A stretch of DNA of 64,000 nt from Gammaproteobacteria bacterium (GCA_018828385.1 JAHJVE010000021.1:160005-224004); one strand, 5' to 3'; positions 1 to 10,614 are shown, counted from the first letter of the stretch. Notes: generated by a model not told the origin, from the sequence alone. A program made the numbers and translations.

Positions 1-2
1 CC

Positions 3-935
3 GATGGCGCCTTGATTGATCCCTTCCACGGTCAACTGGATTTATCGGCCAAAATCCTCAGGCATGTCGGCCCGGCCTTTGCCGAAGACCCCGTGCGCAT
101 TCTGCGCATCGCCCGCTTTGCCGCCCGCTTCAGTGATTTTACGGTAGCCCCGGAAACGCTGACGCTGATGCGCGACATGGTAGCCAGCGGCGAAGTCGAT
201 CATCTGGTTGCCGAGCGCGTCTGGCAGGAACTGGCCACCGGCCTGATGGAAGACAGGCCGTCACGAATGTTCGAGGTGCTGCGCGACTGTGGCGCCCTGG
301 CCCGCTTGCTGCCGGAACTCGACGTCCTGTTCGGCGTCGCGCAACGAGCCGATTACCACCCCGAAATCGATACCGGCATCCACACCATGATGGTCGTCGA
401 CCAGTCGGCAAAACGTGGCTTCGCTTTGCCGGTGCGCTTTGCCGCGCTGACCCACGACCTCGGCAAGGGCACGACGCCGGCCGACATCCTGCCGCGCCAT
501 ATCGGCCACGAAGAGCGCAGCGTCCATCTCAGCGAAAAGCTGTGCGCCCGCTTGCGCGTGCCCGGCGACTGCCGCGATCTTGCCCTGCTCATGGCGCGCT
601 ATCACGGCAACGTTCACCGCGCCGCCGACTTGAAAGCCAGCACCATCGTCACGCTGTTTGAAAAAACCGATGCGCTGCGCCGGCCGGAACGCTTCCAGCA
701 ACTGCTCGATGCCTGCCTGTGCGACTACACCGGCCGACTGGGCTGGGAAAACCGCCCCTACGACAGCCCGCGCTACCTGCTCCAGGCATTGGCTACGGTC
801 AACGCCGTCGACGCGGGAAAAATCGCACTAGCCTGTCCCGACAAGGCAAAGATTCCCGAGCGCATTCACGCCGCCCGGGTCAATGCGCTCAGGAAATGGC
901 TAAATGAGCCGGGAGAGCAGCCAGAGCAACAATGA
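3..935 (+). CDS. cca: CCA tRNA nucleotidyltransferase / HD-domain multifunctional protein, 5' end off window
   Basis: Frame open from base 3; protein DPFHGQ..LRHVGPAFAEDPVRILRIARFAARF and HD-domain HTMMVVDQSAKR..LTHDLGKG typical of bacterial Cca. Confidence 0.9.
   Translation, partial: DGALIDPFHGQLDLSAKILRHVGPAFAEDPVRILRIARFAARFSDFTVAPETLTLMRDMVASGEVDHLVAERVWQELATGLMEDRPSRMFEVLRDCGALARLLPELDVLFGVAQRADYHPEIDTGIHTMMVVDQSAKRGFALPVRFAALTHDLGKGTTPADILPRHIGHEERSVHLSEKLCARLRVPGDCRDLALLMARYHGNVHRAADLKASTIVTLFEKTDALRRPERFQQLLDACLCDYTGRLGWENRPYDSPRYLLQALATVNAVDAGKIALACPDKAKIPERIHAARVNALRKWLNEPGEQPEQQ
25..57 (+). repeat. dispersed element, inside cca
   Basis: TCCACGGTCAACTGGATTTATCGGCCAAAATCC. Confidence 0.65.
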
Positions 936-1097
936 AAAGATGATCGTGCTGGCGAGCGGAAATGTGTAAGTTTGCCCACGAAAACGGAAAGCAAAATCCC
1001 CCGGCAATTTGCCGAATCGAATAAAGCGCGCCAGATGCGGGCCAATGATGCCCAGCAAAAAAATCGCCACAACCAGCGTCAACATCCACTTCAGCAT
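900..1097 (-). CDS. DUF2905-like small membrane protein
   Basis: MLKWMLTLVVAIFLLGIIGPHLARFIRFGKLPGDFAFRFRGQTYTFPLASTIIFSLLLWLLSRLI; two TM segments and LPGD/FPLAS pattern. Confidence 0.75.
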   Translation of the reverse strand: MLKWMLTLVVAIFLLGIIGPHLARFIRFGKLPGDFAFRFRGQTYTFPLASTIIFSLLLWLLSRLI

Positions 1098-1157
1098 TTG
1101 CCTTGCACCACAGGGTGAAAGCCGCATTAAATCACGCCTCACCCCGAACCGAGCCCC

Positions 1158-1964
1158 ATGCTAAAAACTCAAATCGTCGAAGGCCTCGAAGTCTTCTCCT
1201 GCCAGCCTTCCCGCAAGACCGGCAAGCCCGCACTGCTTTTCGTACACGGCGCCTTCGCTGGCGGCTGGATGTGGACCGAAACCTTCATGCCCTTTCTCGC
1301 CAAGGCCGGCTACCCGTGCTACGCGCTCTCCCTGCGCGGACACGCCGGCAGCGCCGGACGTGAGCATATCAATTGGCATTCGGTCAGCGACTACGTCGAC
1401 GACGTCAAGACCGTCGTCGACTGGCTCGGCGAAGCGCCGGTCCTGGTCGGTCATTCAATGGGCGGCTTCATCGTCCAGAAATATCTCGAACATCGCGCCG
1501 CGCCGGCCGTCGCCCTGGTCTGCTCGGTGCCACCGCAAGGCCTGATTGCCTCGCAGTTTCACCTGATGTTCAACAAACCGCAGCTGTTCCAGGAAATCAA
1601 CCAGATCATGGATGGCAAATACACCGACACCGGCACGCTACGTGAAGCGCTGTTCGCCGGCGAGGTTGACGAAGCCATGCTGGCTGCCTGGCTCAGCCGG
1701 ATGCAACCGGAATCCCACCGCGCGCTATGGGACATGTCGATGTTCAGCCTGCCCAACCTCTACGCCATGCACCGTCCGCCGATGCTCATCCTTGGCGCCG
1801 AAGACGACGTGCTGGTGCCTGCCTTCCTCGTCCAGACCACCGGGCAGACCTACGGCGAACACGTCCATATTTTCCGCGACATGGGCCACGCCGTGACCCA
1901 CGAAAAAGAATGGCCGCTCGTCGCGGCCACCTTGCGTGACTGGCTGGAAAAGATCAAACCTTGA
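1158..1964 (+). CDS. alpha/beta hydrolase
   Basis: LLFVHGAFAGGWMW, GHSMGG nucleophile elbow, terminal DMGHAVTHE. Confidence 0.85.
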   Translation: MLKTQIVEGLEVFSCQPSRKTGKPALLFVHGAFAGGWMWTETFMPFLAKAGYPCYALSLRGHAGSAGREHINWHSVSDYVDDVKTVVDWLGEAPVLVGHSMGGFIVQKYLEHRAAPAVALVCSVPPQGLIASQFHLMFNKPQLFQEINQIMDGKYTDTGTLREALFAGEVDEAMLAAWLSRMQPESHRALWDMSMFSLPNLYAMHRPPMLILGAEDDVLVPAFLVQTTGQTYGEHVHIFRDMGHAVTHEKEWPLVAATLRDWLEKIKP

Positions 1965-2145
1965 CGTCGACCGAGTTGCCCAGGTTGGACGGGTTGCTCG
2001 GCACTTGTGGCAAGGCTTCCAGCAACTGCATCGCGTTCTGCTCCTGAATGTCGATCGCCTTCTTGAGAACCATCGTGTTGGCGGCATCCCGGATCTCCAC
2101 AGGCGACATGGCGGCACTCAAACTACCTAAAGAAGAAACATCCAT
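1954..2145 (-). CDS. putative motility protein (YjfB-like)
   Basis: 63 aa MDVSSLGSLSAAMSPVEIRDAANTMVLKKAIDIQEQNAMQLLEALP; family resemblance. Confidence 0.65.
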   Translation of the reverse strand: MDVSSLGSLSAAMSPVEIRDAANTMVLKKAIDIQEQNAMQLLEALPQVPSNPSNLGNSVDVKV

Positions 2146-2208
2146 CTTGCGCTCACTCCAATTCGGTCACATCATTGGTCTACTGTAGTCGATATATTTG
2201 CCAATTCA

Positions 2209-3177
2209 ATGAGCAATTCGGAAAAAACGGGACCGCTGTCCGTCATCCTCGACGCCATCCGCGCCAAACGCGAGCGCAAGGCAGGCACGGGCAAGGATAT
2301 CGAAGAGCTGGAGGCGTCACTGCTTGCCGACATCGAGGCCTTTGATCTCGATGCGGCAGAGCGGCGCGCCCGACGCGAGTATCTGGCCAATTCCGGCGCC
2401 GGCATGACCGACCCGACCCTGGTTTTTCCCGAAATAGCGCCGGTCCGTCCGGCGGCCAAACCAGCGGTTGCACCGGTGGCCGAAGTCAAGCCGCCAGAGC
2501 CGGTTGCACCGGCCAAGGTCGACACCGGCAGCAGCCTCCTCGACCAGCTGCGCCAGCGCGCCGAAATACGGCAGCGGGAAATCCACAGCGAACTGGCCGA
2601 GCGGAGCTCGGCCAACGAAGCCATAGACCAAGCGCTCAAGCACCTCTTTTTCTATCTGCACGAACTGGTCCAGCAACTGAACATCATCAAGCCCGAGATT
2701 CCACGCGATTACCCGCTGATCGAACAGTTCGAGTTAAACCAATTGAGCTGGCAGGAAGGTTTCGCCGATTACCGGACCCAGTCGCAAAGTGCCGGAGCGC
2801 TGGTCGAGTTGGTCACCTTCTCGTATCACCTGAGCGGTGGCACAACCCTGCACATCGAACGCAACGGCCCGTCGGTGGAGCGCTTCCGGGCCATGCTTTT
2901 CGACTACGGCCTGCCGTTCACCTGCAAGGAATTCAAAAACGAGCGCAGTTATGTCGAACGCGCCGGGTTTGAGGTTCGTAGCGATGTCAGCGTCAGCGCC
3001 CGCTGGCGCGCCGATTTCTCAAAGGGTGTCATCGCTCTTGAAACACGCAACCTTGAACGCCTGGGCAGCGCCCTTTACAGCATCCGGCCACAGTGTATAG
3101 ATCAAGCCCTGCTCGATGATTTCGGCCGGCTCATCCTCGGTCAGCCGAACCGCTTCCGCGAGCTGGCCAAGCGCTAA
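2209..3177 (+). CDS. conserved hypothetical protein
   Basis: 322 aa complete ORF with no strong competing frame. Confidence 0.6.
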   Translation: MSNSEKTGPLSVILDAIRAKRERKAGTGKDIEELEASLLADIEAFDLDAAERRARREYLANSGAGMTDPTLVFPEIAPVRPAAKPAVAPVAEVKPPEPVAPAKVDTGSSLLDQLRQRAEIRQREIHSELAERSSANEAIDQALKHLFFYLHELVQQLNIIKPEIPRDYPLIEQFELNQLSWQEGFADYRTQSQSAGALVELVTFSYHLSGGTTLHIERNGPSVERFRAMLFDYGLPFTCKEFKNERSYVERAGFEVRSDVSVSARWRADFSKGVIALETRNLERLGSALYSIRPQCIDQALLDDFGRLILGQPNRFRELAKR

Positions 3178-3180
3178 TAG

Positions 3181-4341
3181 CTACAAACGTCGACTCTGGT
3201 CGCCGCTGGCAAAACCGAGCAGGGTTTCATCCAGACCACGACCGATGGCGATGACCTTGAACAGTTCGCCCATCTCGTGTGGCATCAGCAGCTTGCCGAC
3301 GGCGCCAGCCGCCCGGATGTAGTCTGGCGTCGCCTGCGGAATTGCCGCCAGGCAGTCGAGAATCCCGCAATTGAGCAAGAACTGCCCCTGACTGGTGTAA
3401 CCGAGCAGCTCCAGCCCGCTGGCATGGGCGGCTGCAATAATTGCCGTGAAATCGACGTGGACCGTAACATCCTGCAAGCCGGGCAAATAAAACGGGTCAG
3501 GGTGCGCATGGTGGCGGTAATGGCACATCAAGGTACCGCGTCCCCGTTGCTGGTGGTAAAACTCGCGACGCGGGAAACCATAGTCGATCAGCAAAAGCGC
3601 CCCCTGACGCAGGCGATGCCCCCATTCCGCCGCCCAGGCCCGGGCGGCAAGACTGATTTCGCTTTCGAAGCCCGGCGGCAAACTGCACTGTTCGCCGATT
3701 TCCTCGGCGGCGGCGAGAAGGGCGCCGCTTGCCGGACGCTCGTTCCAGGCAAAAGCGCCGGTCTCATCGACGACGACGCCGCGCTCGAAAATTCCATCCT
3801 CCCGCCAGGCCACGATGTGAGCCGGCATGGCATCGAGCAATTCATTGGCCACGACGACGCCCGAAAATGCGTCCGGCAATTGATCAAGCCATTCAACCCG
3901 CGACAACAAGTGCGGCACGGCCAGCGCGATGGTTTCCTGCTGACGCTGACGCAGATCGGCCGACAAATCGAGAATCAAATAGCGCTCCGGCAAGGCTTCG
4001 GCCTGCTCCAGGGCAAGTAACAGGTCAGCCGCCAGTCGCCCTGAACCGGCCCCCACTTCCAGTACTACCGGGGTCGATGCGGCCATGATCTGGGCTATCT
4101 GGCAGGCCAGGGCCTGCCCGAACAAGGACGTCATCTCGGGCGACGTGATGAAGTCGCCGGCCGCCCCGAATTTGCGCGCGCCCGCGGCGTAGTAGCCAAG
4201 CCCGGGGGCGTAGAGCAGTTGCTCCATGAAGCGGGCAAAGGGTAGCCAGCCCCCGGCGGCAGAAACCTCATCGACGAGCTTCTGATGCAGACGCTGGCTG
4301 TGGGCAAGCGCCTCCGGTGCGGGGTTCGGCAGGTTGTTCAT
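3181..4341 (-). CDS. SAM-dependent methyltransferase, MidA/COG1565 family
   Basis: Full-length ORF; GLGYYAAGARKFGAAGDFITSPEMTSLFGQ and VLEVGAGSGRLAADLL. Confidence 0.85.
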   Translation of the reverse strand: MNNLPNPAPEALAHSQRLHQKLVDEVSAAGGWLPFARFMEQLLYAPGLGYYAAGARKFGAAGDFITSPEMTSLFGQALACQIAQIMAASTPVVLEVGAGSGRLAADLLLALEQAEALPERYLILDLSADLRQRQQETIALAVPHLLSRVEWLDQLPDAFSGVVVANELLDAMPAHIVAWREDGIFERGVVVDETGAFAWNERPASGALLAAAEEIGEQCSLPPGFESEISLAARAWAAEWGHRLRQGALLLIDYGFPRREFYHQQRGRGTLMCHYRHHAHPDPFYLPGLQDVTVHVDFTAIIAAAHASGLELLGYTSQGQFLLNCGILDCLAAIPQATPDYIRAAGAVGKLLMPHEMGELFKVIAIGRGLDETLLGFASGDQSRRL

Positions 4342-4437
4342 GGCAAGTTCAAAAAGGTGTCAATTTTACGGCCACAGCAAAAATTTCACGACCGGCTATG
4401 CTATTTTCGCACTCTGCACCAACCGGGGAGACTGACC

Positions 4438-5580
4438 TTGCGCGTCAAACAAATAATCAATCGCAAGCCGGCAGATCTGGCCGTTGCGCTGAACCACCTG
4501 AACGATGGCCCGGCCGACCTGCTTCTGGTCTTTGGCAGCATCGAGCATTTCACATCTGCTGACTTCCACAACACCCTTCGCAACGCTTTTCCCGAAGCTT
4601 TGCTGCTCGGTTGCACGACGGCCGGGGAGATCACGACAGAAGGCGTCGACGACGGGACATGTACCGTCACGGCGATCAAGTTCGAGCAAACCCGCCTGAG
4701 TCCGGCCACCACCCGTCTGGCTGGCATGGATGACTCCTTCGCTGCCGGGGAGCGCCTGGGCAAACAACTAGCTGCGCCCGATCTCAAGGCCGTGCTGCTC
4801 TTCGGTCCGGGCGTAAAAATAAATGGCAGCGCGCTGGTCAACGGCATTAGCGGGGTCATTGGCAACACCATCCCGATTACCGGAGGGCTGGCCGGTGACG
4901 GGGGCGCCTTTAGGGAAACGTTCACCGTCGGCGGACGAGGCGTGGCGAATGACCAGGTGGTGGCAATCGGCCTGAGCGGTGACCGCCTGCGCTTCGGCCA
5001 TGGCTCCTTTGGCGGCTGGGAGCCGTTCGGTCCAGCCCGCAAGGTGACGCGTTGTACCGGCAATGTCCTGCACGAACTGGATGGCGAGCCGGCGCTGGAA
5101 ATATACCGCCGCTATCTGGGCGAACACGCCAAGGGACTGCCCGCATCGGGACTGCTTTTTCCGTTCGCCATGTTGGGCGAAGACCATAGCGCGGTCGGCC
5201 TTATTCGCACCATTCTGGGTATTGACGAAGCCAGCGGCAGCCTGATTCTGGCCGGCGAAATTGATCCGGACGGCTACTTGCGTCTGATGCACGCCAGTAC
5301 CGACAAGCTGGTCAACGGCGCCGAATCTGCCGCGGAAGCTGCGCTCGGCATGCTCCAGAGCGGTGCTGACTACCTCGCTGTTTTGGTTAGCTGTGTCGGG
5401 CGAAAGCTGGTCATGGGTGACCGTGTCGACGAAGAAATCGAAGCAGTCAGCGAGGTGTTCGGCAGCACCGGGGTGCTCACGGGTTTTTACTCCTACGGTG
5501 AAATCAGCCCGTTTGCAACCGGGGCATCCTGCAAGCTGCACAATCAGACAATGACCATCACCTGCCTGCGCGAGGACTGA
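4438..5580 (+). CDS. FIST domain signal-transduction protein
   Basis: TTG start behind GGGGAG; LLGCTTAGEI, GGLAGDGG, GFYSYGEISP typical of FIST-N/FIST-C. Confidence 0.8.
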   Translation: MRVKQIINRKPADLAVALNHLNDGPADLLLVFGSIEHFTSADFHNTLRNAFPEALLLGCTTAGEITTEGVDDGTCTVTAIKFEQTRLSPATTRLAGMDDSFAAGERLGKQLAAPDLKAVLLFGPGVKINGSALVNGISGVIGNTIPITGGLAGDGGAFRETFTVGGRGVANDQVVAIGLSGDRLRFGHGSFGGWEPFGPARKVTRCTGNVLHELDGEPALEIYRRYLGEHAKGLPASGLLFPFAMLGEDHSAVGLIRTILGIDEASGSLILAGEIDPDGYLRLMHASTDKLVNGAESAAEAALGMLQSGADYLAVLVSCVGRKLVMGDRVDEEIEAVSEVFGSTGVLTGFYSYGEISPFATGASCKLHNQTMTITCLRED

Positions 5581-5590
5581 TCCCAGCCTC

Positions 5591-8347
5591 ATGCAAAAAA
5601 CCTTACTCCGTCAGCTTAAACGCAGCCTGGGTATTGCCAGCGAAGGCGAGCTGGCCGACTTGCTGAACGCCATGCAAGCGGCAGCAACAACCGCCGATCC
5701 CGCCTTGCGTCGCGCTCTTGAGGGATTTGGCGAGTTCCTGACACGCGTCGATGGCAGCTACGAGCAATACGAGCGCGACCTTGATTTGCGTACACGCAGC
5801 CTGGAAATTTCGTCTTCCGAGCTCTCGGATAGCAACGAGAAGCTTCGTCTATCACTGGCCGGCCGGGAGAATGCGTTGCGCTCCCTGCGCAAAACTGTCC
5901 GGCATTTGTTGCCGGATGATGACCAGGGCGAACACGACGCCACGTTTGCCGACGAGGATATTGCCGAGCTTTCGAAGCGCATCGCCTCGATGGTTGCCGA
6001 GAGCGAGCACGGCCGCCGCGAACTGGCTACGCAGAAATTCGCCCTCGACCAGCATGCGATCGTCAGCATCACCGATACGGCCGGCACCATCCTCTACGCC
6101 AATGACCGTTTTTGCCAAATCAGCGGCTATTCCCGCGAGGAACTGCTCGGCCGCAATCACCGGATCGTCAATTCCGGCACTCATTCGCCGGAGATGTTCC
6201 GCGACATGTGGCACACCATTTCGCTTGGCCAGGTCTGGCATGGCGAAGTCTGCAACCGGGCGCGCAGCGGAAACCTGTACTGGGTAAGCGCCACCATCGT
6301 CCCGCTGCTCAACGCAGACGGCGAACCGGAGCGCCATATCGCCATCCGCACCGATATCACCGACCGCAAGCGGATCGAGGCACAACTGTCCGAGCAGTTG
6401 CATCTCGTCGAGGAGTTGATCGAAGCCATTCCCCTGCCTGTTTACCTGAAAGACGGCGAGGGACGCTACCTTCGCCTGAACCGGGCTTTCGAACTGTTTT
6501 TCCATATCAAGCGCGAGGCAATCATCGGCCATACGCTGCATGACCTTCTCCCCCCGGAAGATGCCAGTCTGCATACGGAAAAAGACGCCGAGCTGTTTGC
6601 CAGCAAGGGAATGCAGTCTTATGAGGCGACGGTGCATAGCCGCGATGGCGTCATTCACGAAACGGTCTATCGCAAGGCTGCGCTGACCCGACGTGACGGC
6701 AGCGTTTCCGGCTTGCTGGGCGTTATTGTCGATATAACCGAGCGCAAGCAGGCGGAAATTGAGGTCTTGCGCGCCAAGGAGGCGGCTGAAGCCGCCAGCC
6801 AGGCGAAAAGCGACTTCCTCGCCAACATGAGCCACGAAATCCGCACCCCGATGAACGGGGTGATCGGGATGACCGATTTGGCCCTGGAAACCGCGTTGAC
6901 CGCGGAACAGCGCGACTATCTCAATATCGCCAAGTCGTCCGCCGAGTCGCTCCTCACCATCATCAACGACATTCTCGATTTTTCGAAGATAGAAGCGGGC
7001 AAGCTGCACGTCGAAGAGATTTCCTTCGATCTCTATAGCCTCATTTCCGAGGTTCTCAAGCCGCTGGCGCTACGCGCCCACGAAAAAGGCATAGAGCTAC
7101 TCAGCGAAGTCCTTCATGACGTGCCGCGCTATGTCAAAGGCGACCCCAGCCGCATACGGCAGGTGCTCGTTAACCTCGTCGGCAACGCCATCAAATTCAC
7201 TCAGCACGGTGAAATTGCGCTGCGCACCGAGTTGCTACAGTTGCAGCTCGGCCAGGCGACCATTCATTTTTCCGTGCGCGATACGGGCATCGGCATCGCG
7301 CCTGAAAAGCAGGAGCTTATTTTTGATGCCTTCTCGCAGGAAGATTCTTCGACGACACGAAAATATGGCGGCACCGGACTTGGCCTGAGTATTTGCCGTC
7401 GCCTGGTCGAACTGATGGGTGGCCGAATGTGGTTGCAGAGCGAGATCGGGAACGGCAGCACCTTCCACTTTTCAGTCCAGCTACTACTCTCGGCGCCGGC
7501 GACGCCCAGCGTCGGCAGCGAAATCGACCTCACTGGCCGCCAGATTCTCGTCGTCGACGACAACGCGACCAATCGGCGCATCCTGAACAGCATGCTGGGC
7601 TTGCTCAAAACAAGTCCGCGCGATGTCGATTCGGCACAAGCCGCGCTCACCTTGCTTCAGGAAGGCAACACCACTTTCGACTGTATTCTGCTCGATGCGC
7701 AGATGCCGGAGATGGATGGCTACGAACTGGCCCGCCGCCTGCGCCAGACCGTCCCAAACCTGCCGCCGATGCTGATGCTCTCATCCGGCGCCCTGCGCGG
7801 CGATGCCCAGCGCTGCCAGGAAGCCGGCATCGCCGGTTTTTTCTCAAAACCCATTTCCCTCGACGAGTTGCATGCGGCGCTCGGTCGCCTGTTCGACAAC
7901 ACGCCAACCGCCAACACGCCTGCCGCCAAGCCGCTGGTTACCCGCCATTCGCTGCGGGAAAGGCGGCGCCCCCTGAATATCCTGCTCGTCGAAGATCATC
8001 CAACCAACCAGAAGCTGACCCTCGGCCTGCTCGGCAAATGGGGGCACGAAACCACGCTGGCTCAGAATGGCCTGGAAGCACTCGACCTACTCGAACACCG
8101 CACTTTCGACGTCATCCTGATGGACATGCAGATGCCGATCATGGGTGGCATCGAAGCGACTGAGCGCATCCGCGCCCGCGAAGCTGAGTTCAAGCTGACC
8201 CCTGTCCCGATCATCGCGATGACCGCTGCCGCCATGCAGGATGATCGCGACGCCTGCCTGGCCGCCGGCATGGACGACTATCTTTCGAAGCCGATCCGGG
8301 TCAAGGAGTTGCAGGAAAAGCTCGATTCCGTCATCGGAAACCACTGA
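5591..8347 (+). CDS. hybrid sensor histidine kinase (PAS-PAS-HisKA-HATPase-REC-REC)
   Basis: NMSHEIRTPMNGVIG H-box, DTGIGI, GGTGLGLSIC, two REC domains (LDAQMPEMDG, MDMQMPIMGG). Confidence 0.92.
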   Translation: MQKTLLRQLKRSLGIASEGELADLLNAMQAAATTADPALRRALEGFGEFLTRVDGSYEQYERDLDLRTRSLEISSSELSDSNEKLRLSLAGRENALRSLRKTVRHLLPDDDQGEHDATFADEDIAELSKRIASMVAESEHGRRELATQKFALDQHAIVSITDTAGTILYANDRFCQISGYSREELLGRNHRIVNSGTHSPEMFRDMWHTISLGQVWHGEVCNRARSGNLYWVSATIVPLLNADGEPERHIAIRTDITDRKRIEAQLSEQLHLVEELIEAIPLPVYLKDGEGRYLRLNRAFELFFHIKREAIIGHTLHDLLPPEDASLHTEKDAELFASKGMQSYEATVHSRDGVIHETVYRKAALTRRDGSVSGLLGVIVDITERKQAEIEVLRAKEAAEAASQAKSDFLANMSHEIRTPMNGVIGMTDLALETALTAEQRDYLNIAKSSAESLLTIINDILDFSKIEAGKLHVEEISFDLYSLISEVLKPLALRAHEKGIELLSEVLHDVPRYVKGDPSRIRQVLVNLVGNAIKFTQHGEIALRTELLQLQLGQATIHFSVRDTGIGIAPEKQELIFDAFSQEDSSTTRKYGGTGLGLSICRRLVELMGGRMWLQSEIGNGSTFHFSVQLLLSAPATPSVGSEIDLTGRQILVVDDNATNRRILNSMLGLLKTSPRDVDSAQAALTLLQEGNTTFDCILLDAQMPEMDGYELARRLRQTVPNLPPMLMLSSGALRGDAQRCQEAGIAGFFSKPISLDELHAALGRLFDNTPTANTPAAKPLVTRHSLRERRRPLNILLVEDHPTNQKLTLGLLGKWGHETTLAQNGLEALDLLEHRTFDVILMDMQMPIMGGIEATERIRAREAEFKLTPVPIIAMTAAAMQDDRDACLAAGMDDYLSKPIRVKELQEKLDSVIGNH

Positions 8348-8398
8348 TTCGACGCATAAACTGTCTGGCCATCGGGCGACTCAAGGTAAACTGGCCGC

Positions 8399-8435
8399 AT
8401 TTCAATTTCACGCCAAAAATACGGTTGACCGTAGG
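8399..8435 (-). repeat. dispersed element, intergenic
   Basis: Minus strand CCTACGGTCAACCGTATTTTTGGCGTGAAATTGAAAT. Confidence 0.8.
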
Positions 8436-8479
8436 AATGACGCCTATCAGTCCCGACGCCGCCATCTTTTCCGTGCACC

Positions 8480-9343
8480 ATGACCCAATCGAACAACCTG
8501 CAAAAACTTCGCAAATATCTTGAAGGCCGTACCGGCAAGGCGATCATCGACTACAACATGATCGAGGACGGCGACACGGTGCTCGTCTGCGTTTCCGGGG
8601 GCAAGGACTCGTACACGCTGCTCGCCATGCTGATGGCCCTGCAGCAGCGTGCTCCGGTCAAGTTCCGCCTGATTGCCATGAATCTCGATCAGAAGCAGCC
8701 CGGATTTCCCGCCGACATCCTGCCACGCTACTTCGATTCGATCGGCATCGAACACCGGATTGTCGAAGCCGACACCTATTCTGTCGTCAAGGAAAAGATT
8801 CCCGAGGGAAAAACCACCTGCTCCCTCTGTTCACGCCTTCGCCGCGGCATCATCTACCGCACCGCCAAGGAACTCGGCGCCAACAAGATCGCCCTTGGCC
8901 ATCATCGCGACGACATGGTCCATACCCTGTTCCTCAACATGCTCTTTGGTGGCAAGCTCAAGGCCATGCCACCCAAACTCGTCACCGATGACAAAGCGCA
9001 TGTCGTCATCCGTCCGCTGGCCTATTGCGCCGAGGCAGATATCGCCAAATTCGCCCGCGGCATGGAATTCCCGATCATCCCCTGCAACCTCTGCGGCTCA
9101 CAGGATAACCTGCAACGCCAGAAGATCCGCGAAATGATGCAGGACTGGGACAAGCGCTACCCCGGCCGCACCGAGTCCGTGTTCACCGCCATGCAGAATG
9201 TCGTGCCATCCCATCTGGCCGACAGCGATCTGTTCGATTTCCGCGGACTAACCCTGGACACTCCGGTCGACGAGGGCGATATTGCCTTCGATGCCCCGGA
9301 AATGCCGATCAGCGGTACCATCCCGATAAGCCTTTCGGCATAA
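8480..9343 (+). CDS. ttcA: tRNA 2-thiocytidine(32) synthetase
   Basis: [16 protein letters not shown]-loop, [20 protein letters not shown]. Confidence 0.93.
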   Translation: MTQSNNLQKLRKYLEGRTGKAIIDYNMIEDGDTVLVCVSGGKDSYTLLAMLMALQQRAPVKFRLIAMNLDQKQPGFPADILPRYFDSIGIEHRIVEADTYSVVKEKIPEGKTTCSLCSRLRRGIIYRTAKELGANKIALGHHRDDMVHTLFLNMLFGGKLKAMPPKLVTDDKAHVVIRPLAYCAEADIAKFARGMEFPIIPCNLCGSQDNLQRQKIREMMQDWDKRYPGRTESVFTAMQNVVPSHLADSDLFDFRGLTLDTPVDEGDIAFDAPEMPISGTIPISLSA

Positions 9344-9404
9344 TGCAGAAGCATTACGATCAACATATAATGAGCGGTCGTTAATTACAGGACTCTTAGT
9401 AGCC

Positions 9405-10307
9405 ATGAGCACCACGCAACGAAAATTGATCGTGATGTTCGCCGACGTTTCAGGCAGTACCGCGCTTTTCGAGCGACTTGGCGACAAAGAGGCCATGCAT
9501 GCAGTGGAACGTTGCCTCAAGCGCATGAAACGCTCGATCGACGGCTACAAGGGCAAAACTGTTCAGATCGTTGGCGACGAATTACTCGGCGCCTTCGAAA
9601 CGGCCGAAGATGCCTGCCAGGCTGCCATTGACATGCAACAGCGCATAGCCGATCTGCCGCCCGTCTCAGGGTTGAAACTGACCATTCGCATCGGCCTGCA
9701 CTGCGGCGAAGTCGCCGATGACGGCAAAAAGCTGACCGGCTTGGCCATATCGACCGCCGCCCGCATTGCCGGCATTGCCCGCCGTAACCAGATTTTGTGC
9801 AGCTCCCTTCTGGTCAAGGCACTGGCTGAACCGAGCTTCATTTCCACCGACCCAGTCCCGGAGCTTGGTACAGTCCCGGAAGATGGTGAAGCGCTGGCGC
9901 TTTTCCAGATCAATTGGCCAAGCTATCAAGCGGGCAGCGTAATTTCGGCCCACTCGACTTTCGGCACCAATAAAGCAGCGCCTCCCGAACGCCTGTGCGT
10001 TCGCCATCGCGGCAAGGCCTTCCTGCTCGACGACAAGACCCCGGTCCTGACCATCGGACGCGATCTCGGCTGCAAACTGATCATCGACGACCGCAAGGCA
10101 TCCCGACAACATGCGCGGGTAGAATGGCGGGGTGATGGCTTCTTTCTCGTCGACACGAGCACGAACGGCTGCTTTGTCACGCTATCCGGGCGCCAGGAAG
10201 TGATGATACGGCGCCATGAAATTCAGCTCGAGAACAGGGGCCAGATCTGTTTCGGTAACTCCGGCGCCGATCCCTTGGCTGAAATCGCCGAATTCGAACT
10301 CCTTTAA
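9405..10307 (+). CDS. adenylate/guanylate cyclase with C-terminal FHA domain
   Basis: VMFADVSGSTALFERLGD, GDELLGAF; FHA-like ASRQHARVEWRGDGFFLVDTSTNGCFV. Confidence 0.82.
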   Translation: MSTTQRKLIVMFADVSGSTALFERLGDKEAMHAVERCLKRMKRSIDGYKGKTVQIVGDELLGAFETAEDACQAAIDMQQRIADLPPVSGLKLTIRIGLHCGEVADDGKKLTGLAISTAARIAGIARRNQILCSSLLVKALAEPSFISTDPVPELGTVPEDGEALALFQINWPSYQAGSVISAHSTFGTNKAAPPERLCVRHRGKAFLLDDKTPVLTIGRDLGCKLIIDDRKASRQHARVEWRGDGFFLVDTSTNGCFVTLSGRQEVMIRRHEIQLENRGQICFGNSGADPLAEIAEFELL

Positions 10308-10312
10308 ATGGA

Positions 10313-10338
10313 AATCGGCCATCCGCAGATGGCCGATT
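10313..10338. terminator. perfect 11-bp stem hairpin between convergent genes
   Basis: AATCGGCCATC-CGCA-GATGGCCGATT. Confidence 0.65.
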
Positions 10339-10356
10339 GAACTCCAAGCGAATTGC

Positions 10357-10614
10357 TTACTTGGCTGCGGCGTCAGCTGCGCACTTCTTCATAAAGCTGT
10401 TCTTGGCAGCGCCAGCCAGTTTCTTTTCCTTGGCAGCAGTGGCACAGGCAGCATTTTCCGGAGGAGCACCGGCGTCGCGGGTGCATTTTTTCATAAAGCT
10501 GTTCTTGGCGGCCCCGGCCAGTTTTTTCTCGGCAGCCTTGGCAGCGCAATCGTCAGCGGCGTAGGCAGTCGTGGCAGCGAATGCAACAATCAACAGACCA
10601 ATCAATTTCTTCAT
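10357..10614 (-). CDS. PsiF-repeat secreted protein
   Basis: Signal peptide MKKLIGLLIVAFAATTAYA; two copies of KKLAGAAKNSFMKKC. Confidence 0.8.
   Translation of the reverse strand: MKKLIGLLIVAFAATTAYAADDCAAKAAEKKLAGAAKNSFMKKCTRDAGAPPENAACATAAKEKKLAGAAKNSFMKKCAADAAAK

Noticed and set aside
791-825. GCTACGGTCAACGCCGTCGACGCGGGAAAAATCGC in cca resembles the dispersed element
   Set aside because: Matches only the first 12 bases; spacing of the A-tract is wrong, probably chance.
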